Assembly: GCA_034336665.1 (NCBI GenBank)
Contig: CM067566.1
Span: 21,310,330-21,374,329 of the forward strand
Length of the DNA: 64,000 nt
From: Luscinia megarhynchos
Taxonomy: Eukaryota > Chordata > Aves > Passeriformes > Turdidae
Reading direction: 5' to 3'
Shown piece by piece: positions 11,241 through 21,912 of this stretch (positions are counted from its first letter, which is position 1; each line of letters starts with the position of its first letter). Position numbers and translations under genes: made by a program. The notes under the pieces were generated by a model. That model saw only the letters and a program-made list of their open reading frames with translations. It had not been told where the DNA came from and did no database searches.

Positions 11241-13440
11241 TTTCAGACCAAATCTGGGAGAATAATTACTAATGTTTGTATTTTTATGTGCAATGTTAGT
11301 GTTACTAGTTCTACTTCCATGTTCTTTTGTGCCATTAGTTCTTCATATTCTTGCTTTTGCAGCAACTAAAATTGGTGCTCATGAGGGTACATCCCCAGCT
11401 ATACTTTTAGTTGCCATCTCTGAACCCTGTGTCTCAGAATGTGTCGAATTTCTTTCTGAGCCTGCTAAGAATTTCAGTGTCCACAGCTTGCTGCGGCAGC
11501 ACATTTCAGAAGATCAGTACCTGCTGAGTACATCATTGGGGCTGTTTTGAGCTATTCTCTTGTAAGCTTCATTGCATGCCCGTGGTTTGATATTGCAGTG
11601 AACGTTTGGTGAAGGATCTGTGTTGAGGTAATCCTCTGGCTGCGTGGTTTTGCAAACTCAAGCACATCCTGTCAGCCTTTTTCTTACCAAATGGACACAT
11701 CGAGTCAGGGATTTCAGAGAGCTGGGAATGAAGGTTTCAAGATCTACTTCATATCTGCCAGGTCCAAGTTCAGCATGGTTGAGGTCGGGTTGTTTTTCTT
11801 TAACAATTCATGCTCACTTTTATGAAGGTGATCTGCCACCCTCTACCTTCTGTCTCAGTTTTTGTGAGGGTCGTCTACAGTTCTTTGATAACTTTTCACA
11901 ACCTAAAAAAGCCTAAAGCAGCAGCTGTGACTGTTCTCCAGGTTACTGGTGAAGCCATTAAAGTTCATACTGACAGTTCTCCTGAAGGAGCCACCCTAGA
12001 GGGAGATAATTGTGTCCAAACCCTTTGCATCCCATCCTTTAATCAACTTGAATCCACTGAAGGATCTTTCTCCAGTCCCCTGACATATTTCTCACTTTTG
12101 TAACTTTTTATATGAGTTCTGAAATGCTTCTAAAAATAATTTATGCCCACTGAATCCCCTTCATAAAATTTGTCCCCACAACTCTACAGAAGGCATACTG
12201 ACTCTAAAACTTTACTTTATTACAGATTCTTTTGTCAAACCAGTGACAAAAGTCAGTTGCTGATCTCTACTTTACAGAATCCTGTCCTTGGCAGATTTTG
12301 TACAGTTAATGATGCCAATGTCAAAGTCTTCTGGTGGTGGCTGTTTGCAGTCTAGGTCATACACTTTGTCTAGCCAACTAGCTGCATCATCTTTGAGATA
12401 TTTCAGAGCTCTTGACTGAATGCCATCTGGTTTTGCTGATTTCTTGACATCTCACTCATCTAGATGACATAATAGTTCCTGTATATTTACTTCAATCTGA
12501 TCCAGCTTCTCTGATCTCCTTTTTTTCAGAGAAAGTAAGGGTCAGTTATTGGTCCTGATCCACACCTTCAGCCAAGATTGTCTGAAAATAATAATTTATT
12601 GATAGTTTTAGTTATGGCCTTATCAACTAGCATATACTCTACATCAAGCATCCTCATCAATTCCCTGTGTGGTTTCCTGCTTTTGTTGTGTTTAGAGTAC
12701 TGTTTTGCTGTCAATTTGACAATGCTTAGCAAAGTTTTAGTTCTGGCCTTTCTGGTTTAGGTTTCTAAATTTTCTCTTTACATTTGACCTGTGGTTTTTA
12801 TATATATTTCTCTTTTCCCTATTTGACTAAGCTCTCCAACTCTTTTAGAGGTCAAACTATTAGCTGCAACAGCCTCCTTAACTCTCCCTGGAAGACATGT
12901 GAGGAGGTTTTGTACCACTTTGGTTTCTTTTTGAATTATGGCACACAGTCAAACTGGTCTTCTAACAGAGAATTTATAGCAGCCTTCATGTTGCATGCTG
13001 GCTTTTTGAGAAACTTCATTCTGTATTTGAAAATTTCTCATTCTTTACAGCTCCATTTCTTGAAATCAAGTATCAATTTGTGTGATTTATCTCTCTCCCA
13101 CTGCACTCATAAAAATAATTGCTCTGTGGTTTTATTAGAGACCAGCTCTCCCACTGATTCTTCTTGGCTCAGGTCCTTTGCATCCCTCAGGTAAAAAAAT
13201 TCCAAATAGTCTCTTTTTCTTTGAGCTCTAGGACTAGTTGTAGCAGTAATCATTTATTGAGTCTGATTTTTTAATCTCTGCATCACACCCTCATAATGCA
13301 TTGATTGAGTCTACTGTAATGGCTGCAGCCATCAGGACAAGACACATCCATCACAACCTCCACTAGTGATTATTACTTGAGCAGGGTTATGGAAAATAAA
13401 GCTCCAGTTGTAGAGAAGGGCACACAATGTCAGCCACTAG
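11241..13440 (-). other. pyrimidine-rich block, possible remains of an old mobile element or retrocopy
   Basis: About 2.2 kb that is clearly richer in T+C on the plus strand and less A-rich than its surroundings, so its minus strand is purine-rich, as the coding strands of many LINEs and cDNAs are. One internal part (12284-12560) reads like a decayed reverse transcriptase. Another minus-strand frame, at about 11530-11790, reads for some 80 codons with only one stop and includes the residues ELGPGRYEVDLE, similar to the PG-rich repeat of sperm-tail proteins; this may be coincidence. Several plus-strand open frames of 60-136 codons here show no known family and are probably shadows. The borders are approximate and I cannot name the family. 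Confidence 0.35.
12284..12560 (-). pseudogene. degenerate LINE-type reverse-transcriptase remnant
   Basis: Read on the minus strand, one frame gives in order a segment resembling LTLTFSEKKEIREA, then IEVNIQELLCHLDE, a stop, then KPDGIQSRALKYLKDDAASW and finally PPPEDFDIGIINCTKSAKD. Many non-LTR reverse transcriptases have an acidic stretch, then '(K)SxGPDGIxPxxLK', about 20 residues, then 'VPEDWxxxxIxPIxKKGD'; the spacing and key residues (PDGI, LK, PEDF, GII) fit that layout. The expected glycine before PDG is gone and there are internal stops, so the piece is dead. CR1, L2/L3 or RTE clades all remain possible. The downstream palm motif (YxDD-like) was looked for and not found. Confidence 0.4.
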
Positions 13441-15436
13441 CATTTGAAAACAAAACAAAATCAAACATAAGTATAAAGAATTTTATAAACACTGTGAAGT
13501 AAAAGATAACAGTATACATTATGTGGATGAAAGGAACATGCCAGAATTTGTGAACAACACTACACATTCCAAAACTCTACTGGAAGAATAAACTCTCGAA
13601 TCAGAAAGTCACTTTGTTAAATTTTCTCAGGAAACATCAGTAATTTCTTTAAAGGACTGTCTTTAACATTAACCTGATATTACAATGAAGTGAAATACTT
13701 TCAAAACTGCTAAAAGATTTACCAGTAGCTATAAATTAGGTAAATTTTTAAATGTAATGAGGTGTATTTTTAATAAAATATACACTCAGACCAATCCAGA
13801 ACTGGATTACATCCATCTTTTTAATATAATGTGTTATACTTTAAAAATCAGATAGATAGGATAAGAATAGTGTTCTTATTCATATGCAGCTTGACCATTT
13901 TTGAGTTTTTCTCTTCTGACAGGTAAATGTATAATTATTAAAAGTAATGATTTTTAAGAAAATAAAAACTAAGAAGATCATTTTTCAAGGTGTCTGAAAA
14001 AGTTTTGTCTTTTTTAAAGTCTGGATCAATACTGCCCTTCTCTTGATGTCAACTTTATTACTCTTTTTCACTTTATAACTTCTATTTATACTGAGTCCTT
14101 TGGGTCCTAAACTTCTTTTTCTGCATGTCTAGCTGCTTGTTATAAAACCTTTCTCTTTCAGTACTTTGACAGCACATCAACCAACAAATCTCACTTGTGA
14201 CAAACTCTAATGATTGAAGCACATATCTTGATTCCTCTCAGTACCTCAACACATTTCTGATTCAATACAGACTTTACTGTTATTAGCTCATCTTGCCTTT
14301 TACTGTCTCTTTTCATCCATCAAGCATAAAATACATGTCACTTCTACAATCATCAGATTGAAAAAGCTGGAGGGGAGGGTGCGTGAGGCAAGAAGAGCAA
14401 TGTTATCTTTAGTTTCTATCCTACCTTTTCAAAATGCTGGCTTAGATAAAATTATTTTTTTTTTCTTAATTGGTCAGTCTTTAACCAGAAAATCTTTATG
14501 CTAATTTTATTACTACTTGTGAAAACTATGAAATTAAAATTCTTTAATAAAATGACCTACCATTAGACCTGTGTTTTATCCAAATATTGGGACAGCTAGC
14601 GTAGCAATTCTGTACTTGTGAATGTCCTTATACACCTTTTCTGGTAGATTTTACAGCTGCTCAGGGTCAACATTTCTTTCACAGGACAGTTGCATCAAAC
14701 ATGACAGTTACAACAACCCCAACTTTGAAGAAGGTCATAAGCAGAATGTATTCAGTGCAAATATTTACACTGGACATTTAGCCATTTTATTATTAGTTGG
14801 GGTTTTTTCTTCTGTGTTTTGATATTATATTGACACTGAACTGTATACAGCCATGTCAGTTCTGTTCTGTACTTGCATATAAGCACTGAACTAACATTGA
14901 ACAGGATTTGAAGGGGCAGAGTATTTCCACAGGAATATTTCAAGGAAGGAAGAGATGCTGAAGGATGTTTGACAGTTTGAGCTTTTAATAGCTATTCTCA
15001 ATGTCTATTTGATAGGAAGAGTTGAGCTGGACAAAAGTCAATGAGTCTACCAGGAAAAACCCAGCAAACTATAAGTATTTTTGCTACTGAACCTAAGAGA
15101 AAGAACAAAAGGCAAGGGACACATCATTATGAGCTTTTGGCTGAAAGTGAGGACTGGACCAAATGAGGACTGGACGGTTGTAAACCATTACCCACATCAC
15201 CCAATTATATCAAGAAGTTAAAGAAATTTTTACACTCATTCTCTGTAGATCAATTATTCACAGAAAATCCAAGCTGAAAAATATGGATGTAATGTTTAGG
15301 GACAAATAATTTAATTGAATAGTTAAACATTAACTTTGTCTTCTTCTATTTTTTTTTTAAACAGTTAAAAAAATAGTCCTCATTCACAGTTATAGATTTT
15401 GTTAAGTATAGTGACTTTTTTAAACAATATGGTCTC
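13441..15436. other. non-genic AT-rich DNA
   Basis: No gene, RNA or recognisable repeat was found. Open frames are at most about 66 codons and carry no known motif. Confidence 0.6.
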
Positions 15437-15615
15437 GTGGCAAATCAGACCAACAGCCTCCCAGACTACATTAGGAAAAGTAATGCCAGCAGAGGTGTTC
15501 CTTGCCTCTACTCAGTATTGGTAAGACACGAGAATAAACTGAGAGAGTTGGAATGGTTTCATCTAGACAAGAGAAGGTTCAGGAGGATCTCCTCCTTGTG
15601 TATAAATAACTGAGC
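15437..15615 (+). mobile_element. CR1 LINE fragment with internal deletion, plus strand
   Basis: The order of segments matches a mid-3' part of CR1: 'gcaaatcagaccaacagcctccca..ctacattaggaaaag', 'atgccagcag', 'cctctactcagtattggtaagac', then 'gagagagttggaatg', 'gagaaggttcaggaggatctcctcc' and 'gtgtataaataactgag'. In intact copies roughly 100 bases lie between the 'ctactcag..tggt.agac' part and the 'gagagagttgg' part; here they are nearly all missing. The family 3' end is not recognised downstream. This is a dead fragment; the intact spacing is recalled, not measured. Confidence 0.7.
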
Positions 15616-15857
15616 AAGCTGTCCTTCCTGATGTTACTGAGTGATGCTGAACTATGTGATATTCAGGGATCACCCCCAAACTCAACCATTGTATAGATGT
15701 CATCTTCCAAATACAGTCGTGAGCTAAAAATGCATTTGCAATTGTTTTATAATGTGGACTTGAAAAAAGTTTTTCTGTATACAGTGACATGATAGTGGAC
15801 ATCACAGAAGTCTTTGAATATAATTATTTCCTAAGAGACACAAAATATATTAATTGA
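15616..15857. other. non-genic sequence after CR1
   Basis: The sequence could be the eroded continuation of the CR1 fragment just upstream, but no diagnostic string was recognised. Confidence 0.4.
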
Positions 15858-15936
15858 ATGTATGTACATATACATACATAAATATATTTATATATGCATA
15901 CAGACATACATATATATATATATTGTGTGTGTGTGC
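15858..15936. repeat. AT/GT-rich compound microsatellite
   Basis: Overlapping TATGTACATA/CATACATA units lead into (TA)n and end in (GT)n. It is a visible simple repeat with self-complementary parts. Confidence 0.85.
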
Positions 15937-16978
15937 TATTATAGATATGCAATTGGATAAGTAGAAAACAAAATATTAGAAGTGCTATTTGTAACCAGAC
16001 CACCTGTGTTCAAAACAAATGGGCAGTCAGTTAATGTTAGTACCATTGAGCTTCAGATTCAAAAGAAAACAAATTAAATAACATATTTTAAGGCAGAGCA
16101 GGTCACTGAGACACCACAGAAGGATTTTATTTTTTTCTTGCAAATTGAAGATCAACATCATAATTTATTTGTCTGACATCCCAATAGAGTTTTTGTTGGG
16201 GGAATTCTTCAAGATAATGAATGCATTACATGCACTTTAAAGCAATGTCTGCAATACAGTTTTCTGAGATAGACCTTTGTATTCTGCAAAATACTAGTGA
16301 TCCATTAACATCAGTAGTATGCTGCATACATGCAGAGTTCTACACTGAAGAATGAAATACTGGACTAGTGCCATAAGATTTCTTATTTTGCAGGTTTTAG
16401 AGCAGACCCTGTGTATATTAAATGTAGCCTCTATTTAATCAAGTCTTCTGGAGACAAAAAAATACAACATTTAGGACTTTTGGAGAAAAAATTATCCAAA
16501 TCTTACTCTAAAACAGAACAGTGTAGTGGAAATGTCTTTAAGGAAATACTGCTCAACTTCTCTGATGGCAGAAAAATATAAACAACCCCAAAGGAAGAAG
16601 TTCACTTCCTAAAAACGAGAACTCTTGTTAAAAGTGGACTAAGCTTCTTTATTTAGACACTGTCTTTCTCATTTATACGCTAGTAGCAGATTAATCCTGT
16701 CTTGTGCACATGCATCCTTTTATTTTATTGTCTTTTATCATTGTGCTCCACACTGTTGAAACCTGCAAGCTGGGACTGCACCAGGGTGATGGTATGAAAA
16801 AATTTACAGATTCTTCTTGAGGTTTGCTCAGAAGACCAAGTAGCTTATGCTATAAGGTATAAGGTATATTTTGTGTTAAAAATATATAATTTACTTATCA
16901 TCAGTGTATGATTTTTATACACCATCATAGCCACTAATAAATTGCTAATAAATTAGTGAAACTTAGATTTATGTTGAC
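15937..16978. other. non-genic DNA ending in two AATAAA hexamers
   Basis: I see no coding frame or known repeat. Two AATAAA hexamers occur at 16936-16941 and 16947-16952 within a directly repeated TAATAAATT, just upstream of a long A-run. This arrangement resembles the 3' end of a reverse-transcribed mRNA, but no mRNA-like body could be identified. Confidence 0.5.
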
Positions 16979-17000
16979 AAAAAAAAAAAAAAAAAAAAAA
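16979..17000 (+). repeat. A-run of 22
   Basis: Twenty-two consecutive A residues follow the AATAAA hexamers by about 27 bases. It could be a retrocopy tail or a plain mononucleotide repeat. No target-site duplication was recognised. Confidence 0.85.
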
Positions 17001-19740
17001 GAATACTCAGGAGCAATACTGAATGAATTTCAAAACCAATATTCACACAATTTCTATTTGATGAAAGCCCACCAGTCAAATTTCTAATGCAGTTGATACT
17101 TGGTAGAAGTTTACCCTATTGCCTCCACTTTGTGTGTTTATGTAGCTGCAAAAAGCTGTATTTTACACTGGCTTATACATTGATATAGATAATTTGAAAA
17201 AATATTTTTGGTTCCTTCAGGGTGAAAGCTGCACCTTAATAAGTTTTTGGTTTTATAACTTTTTAAATGTGTATGACAAGAGGCCTTTGGGATTTATAAT
17301 TTAATATTAATTTAACAAAGTGTGTTGATACATATTTCCCAAAGAGATTTGAATAACATTTAAAAAATTGTTGCAGCATCTCAGGTATATTGCATGCATC
17401 TTAAAGTATTCCACTGATGATTTGCAAATTGCCTGTGAAAGGAGAATTGTACTTAAGTAACACGAAAATTCTATCTCACACTGGAAAAATTAAAGATTGA
17501 GCTATGCTGCATGTATAACTTATGTTGTAGAATAGATCTTTTGTATTTTTTTTTAATTATTCAAACCGTGGATTAAGTATATGGCTTATATTTTAAATGT
17601 TTTGTACTGATTCATACCCAAACCCTTAGAGCTGTTCATGCATTCATAATACATGTGCTGAAGATTAGAAAGAGTTTAGAGTTTAGGTCCATGGGCTTTG
17701 TTGTATGATAGAAGAGGAACATTTTATCTGAAGCAATATGGCAGTGTACAGCAGTATTAAATATTCCATTCTGCTTCAGTGAACGAAAAAGGCATTGATC
17801 TACCTGGAAACAAACCACTGCTTCTCCTGCATTCACCTCTGACAGAACTGTCCAGCATTCAGATAGTTTTGTCTGTCTGTTTGTTTGTTTGTTTTTAATA
17901 ATCCATTTACCAAGGATCAGACTGAAAACATACAAAAAAGCATGCATACTTTGTTTTGAATCTACACCACTGAATGAATACTTTAGGATTAATGTTTCCT
18001 TAACATGGGAGCTTGACTGCTGAGAGCAAGCTTACAGTACAGCTCATTGTGGAAAAGGGTTGAAACATGTCTGCAGTGAAGTTGTTCAAAGTATCCGTCA
18101 AAATCAGAAAATTTTAAGGTTTGTTACACAAAAGCAGTGTTTCCCAAGACAAAGTAATGGACAAATGCAAAAAGCATATTAAGTTTACTTGGGAAGAAGC
18201 ACATTGAGAAAACCATTTCCACTGAGTCACTGTGCATCCAAAAGCCACGTTCCAGAACACAGAGCCAAACATCAGCTATGCAGAAAGGGCCAGGAAAAAT
18301 AATCTATAATTAGTTCCCAACACAGTGCAGATTATAGTTAACGACTCCTGAAATCAACTGACTGTTCCACACTATTGCAAAAGGATTTTTAGTGAAGGTC
18401 TGAAAGAAAAAAGACACAGACTGGTAAGAAGAAAGATTGTGATCTGTGGAACTAGCTTGTATCATGAAGGTTATCTCAAACTGTAACAGAAAGTGGGACT
18501 TTGTCCTTTTGATTTGCTGCCCTGGATGCATTTGTCCCTGAGGGAAACAGGAAGACATTCATGCCAAATCTGGAAGCAAAGCATGCTTGTGCATTAAACA
18601 TGAGCCAAACAATTCAACAAGAGGACAACCTTTTTGCCAGCTTTTTCAAGTCATGTTGGCAGGGTCAAGATCTGCAGAAGGCAAGTTATTGCTTTTATTT
18701 TACTTCGAGTTATTAAACTGCGAGTAGATTTAAAATATATTGAGTACTTTCTCACATGTATCATGGCAAGAATTTAAAATTTAAAAATTACAAGAGAGAC
18801 TATTTTATTTGTGATATCAGCATTGTCATCTTTATCTTATTTTCTTCCCAATATAAACATAAGCTATAAAAAGTAGTTTTATTTTTTATGTATCTACTGC
18901 TGCTGTTCTAATGCACCTATTGAAAATTTTTGTACAAACCTCTGAAATCACCACAGAACGCAGATAGATGTATCATTTAAAGACATTTGCTCAAGAAGTA
19001 ATTTTGGTGATGGGAAGCAATAGAGGACATTAATAATTTATTTTTTATACTGTGAGATAATTTATTTTTCTCATACGGAAATGCTGATTTTCTTCTCTTT
19101 CCTGTAAGTACTAACATTTTAAACAACATCTATACATCTAAACCCACCTTTCTTTATAAATAGAAAATAACCTGTTTATGTGTGTATTTATATATAGATA
19201 TATGGGAGAAAGATATCTCACACTCCTACCAAACTATGTGGAAATCAGCATGATCACCATGTCTCTTATTCACACAGGAAGCTTAATGATCTTGAAATGT
19301 GCACCTTTACCAGATAAGAGAGGAAAGAATGATTGTGTTGCTGCTGCTGTTTATGTGGCTGTTTCAATGCATGGCCTAGAGCTCATTTGTTAATGACCAT
19401 GCAAATATGCAGCACATTTGTAAAGAATTAAATTATTTTTCCTCATGCATATTTATGTATGCATGTGTATTTTGGAACTCATTAAAGCAGTTTACAAAAG
19501 ATTCTGTAACAAGCATCCCACTTTCAGCATTGTCCTGAAAATACATTTGATAAGGGGAAAATTCAGGAATATACTTATACATCCCTGACTTCAAACATCT
19601 AACACTTTTATTTCCCATCACACACCTGGAATAGCATCCTCAAAATCAGTTTAGGTGCATTTCTGCTTTCTTGCATAGAGAGAAAGTTCTATCATTTCAT
19701 AAAACTGAAGCTTCATATTGCAAAAATGCAGATAAAGCAT
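17001..19740. other. non-genic AT-rich DNA
   Basis: I see no supportable gene. A short (TCTG)/(TTTG) tract lies at 17866-17895. Open frames reach at most 103 codons (17636-17947, minus), and that one runs antisense through the same tract. Confidence 0.6.
17866..17895. repeat. short (GTCT)n/(GTTT)n microsatellite
   Basis: GTCT units change to GTTT units over about 30 bases. Confidence 0.8.
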
Positions 19741-20224
19741 TGTGAGTTAACCCTTAACTAAGCACCCACACTGCTGCTCACTCAACCACTGCAACCCCAG
19801 CGGGGTGGGGGACAAAGCAAGAACAACCACGAGAAAAGTTAAATTGAGACAAAAACCAGATTGATAAGTGAAGAAAGTGAAACAAACAAGTGTGCAAAGG
19901 CAAGCACTCAGCACCTCATGTGGATTGATGCCTCACCAATCTCTGAAAAAGGGCCTCCAAATCTCTGCTCTACTTATTCCTCTGTCCATTCTTATTGCTT
20001 GGCACTGCAGGCTGTGGTGAATTCCTTCATCCAGTCGGGGTTAGCTGCCCCAGCTCTGTGTGCTCCCAGCTTCTTGTCCATCCCCAGCCTATTCACAGTG
20101 GGAAAACTGGGTGCAGAGTGGGGAAGTGACACACATTAGTGTGATCAACACAAACCCAAAGCACAGCACCCTATGGGGCTGCTGTGAGGACAATTAACCC
20201 CACTCCAGCCACAGCTAGTGCTTA
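19741..20224 (-). mobile_element. degenerate solo LTR of an avian endogenous retrovirus, minus strand
   Basis: On the minus strand the block opens with a decayed form of 'gctg(t)ggctgg..gggttaatt', followed by 'cacagcagccccatagggtgctgtgctttgg', 'gaataggctgggg', 'gctggggcagctaacccc', 'ctcaatttaacttttctcgtgg', 'ccccaccccgctgggg', 'gtgagcagcag' and 'ggtgcttagtt', and closes with CACA. This order recalls an LTR type common in songbird genomes. The usual poly(A)-signal position (about 19855-19870) is mutated, and the TATA-bearing middle could not be recognised. No internal viral region lies on either side, so it is a solo LTR left by recombination. Family naming would need a repeat library; the resemblance is from memory. 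Confidence 0.65.
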
Positions 20225-20622
20225 GAGTAAATGCATTTTACTTTAAAAAAAATTTTTGACTGTATAAAAGAGTATCTGCATGCATTAATGTGTAAGAATT
20301 ACTCATAAATACAGTGACAAACAGCTTCTGTGGTAAGTGCTTTTACTTTCTCTGGTAAACTATTTCCTATGAAAACAAGATTTTCTGAGCCTTTTAAACC
20401 TTTTTACAGTAAAACCACCATTTTCTTGACTTGTTTTGCTCAGAAAGAGGATAGAGTGGGTGGAACTTTTTTACATCAAACTTACTTTGTAGTGAGTCTA
20501 AGCAGTGGCTGAAAAAACTGCTGTCAAATAGAAAACAAGAATGTAGGAGAAATTATATTAAGAAATCTTCATGATATATGAACTAAGTATGTAGTCCTTC
20601 CCTACCAGTTGTTTGAAGAGAT

Positions 20623-20668
20623 GAATATATTATTATATATTAATATATTACATATATATGTGTGTTTA
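20623..20668. repeat. TA-rich simple repeat
   Basis: Alternating TA with ATT interruptions and a short TG end, visible directly. Confidence 0.8.
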
Positions 20669-21257
20669 TATCCTGTTTATTAAGACATCATTGTCACTTT
20701 CAGTGGCATCACAGCCCATGCTTCTGCAGAGTCTTCAGGTTAAGCTGGTTTCTGTCAGACACTGAAGAGCTTTGCAGTTCATGTGTGCACATCTACTTGG
20801 CAACATCTTGTTGTCAGGGTAATGTAAAAAAGATGGTTTCCACGAACAGCCAAGGAAAAAACTCTGTTTTCCCCCTCAGCATGATCCATCAGGTTAGTAT
20901 AAATCCATGCAGTAAAGGAATTTCTTAAGTATTCCATTTTCAAAAAAAAATATTTAAAGTAAGCACAGAAGGAACTGAACCTATCCTATACTGCAGGAAA
21001 GAATAAGCCATTAGGACATAATTTTCTGTTTCTTTTCACAGAAATTTTATAGTCAAGGATCTCATACAAAAGTGACAAGGAATTCAACAAGGGCAGGACA
21101 GTAACAAAGTGTGTGAAAGAGATGTTGTGGACACAGGAAAAATGGATGTAAGGTGGAAAAGAAAGTTATGAAGATACCCTCTGTTACTTTTTTAGCATGA
21201 GAAACACTTTAGAGTGTTCTCAATAGTTATAGCTCCTGCTCTGGGAACATAAAAAAG

Positions 21258-21308
21258 GGTTGTTTTTGTTTGGTTTTGGTTTTGATTTGGGTTGAGTTGG
21301 GTTTTTTT
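21258..21308. repeat. GT-rich low-complexity tract
   Basis: T-runs alternate with G and GG/GGG, as in 'ttggttttggttttgatttggg'. Only T and G occur apart from two A residues. Confidence 0.75.
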
Positions 21309-21838
21309 GCATTATTATTATTAATTATTTTCCCTCCTATCGTTCTTCCTCTAAAACCTTTTCAAAAGTAGGTGAAAAATTAATGTGAGATGAGTATTCT
21401 GAGTCTACCTCTGCTTCCCATCACTACATTATTTTTTTAAAGTTCCATGTTAACTTTTAAAATCAATCTGGCTAAAGATTATTTTCCATTATTCCATTTC
21501 TTCAAATATATAATTAAGGTCTATTTCTAACACATACAGAATTTCTGAATAACATTCTGTGTCTTTGTAACAATACGATATAAAATGAGGGGGCAATTGT
21601 AACATATCTTCAGATTTAGAAAAGAAATATTAAAATTAATTCTGCTTTTATTCATATTTGAAATTTAATCTTTCATAGTTATTAAATGTAGTGTTAGGTA
21701 GATAGAACACATAAAGGAAATTGTGAAATGCAAGAAGTACTGCAGATGAAAAAGTATTTTGATATTTAGGTATATTCATGTATGTGAATACAGAAGAATA
21801 TTGTGGTCATAGATGATAATACCTACTTTGGATATCAT

Positions 21839-21912
21839 AAAGGAAAGAAAAAGAGAAAAAAAAAAGAGAGAGTCTTCAGAAAAGCTGAAGAGAAAAGAAA
21901 GGGAAGAGAAAT
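21839..21912. repeat. purine-rich low-complexity tract
   Basis: Almost entirely A and G over about 70 bases, broken in the middle by a small stem CTTCAG-loop-CTGAAG. The lysine- and glutamate-rich open frame across it is a composition artefact. Confidence 0.75.

Noticed and set aside
12784..13194. A 136-codon plus-strand frame.
   Set aside because: It lies in the pyrimidine-rich block and is rich in serine, leucine and phenylalanine, as expected for the antisense of a purine-rich strand. No family match.
15858..15936. AT-rich self-complementary tract considered as a replication origin or matrix attachment site.
   Set aside because: It is a plain compound microsatellite; nothing beyond base composition supports such a role.
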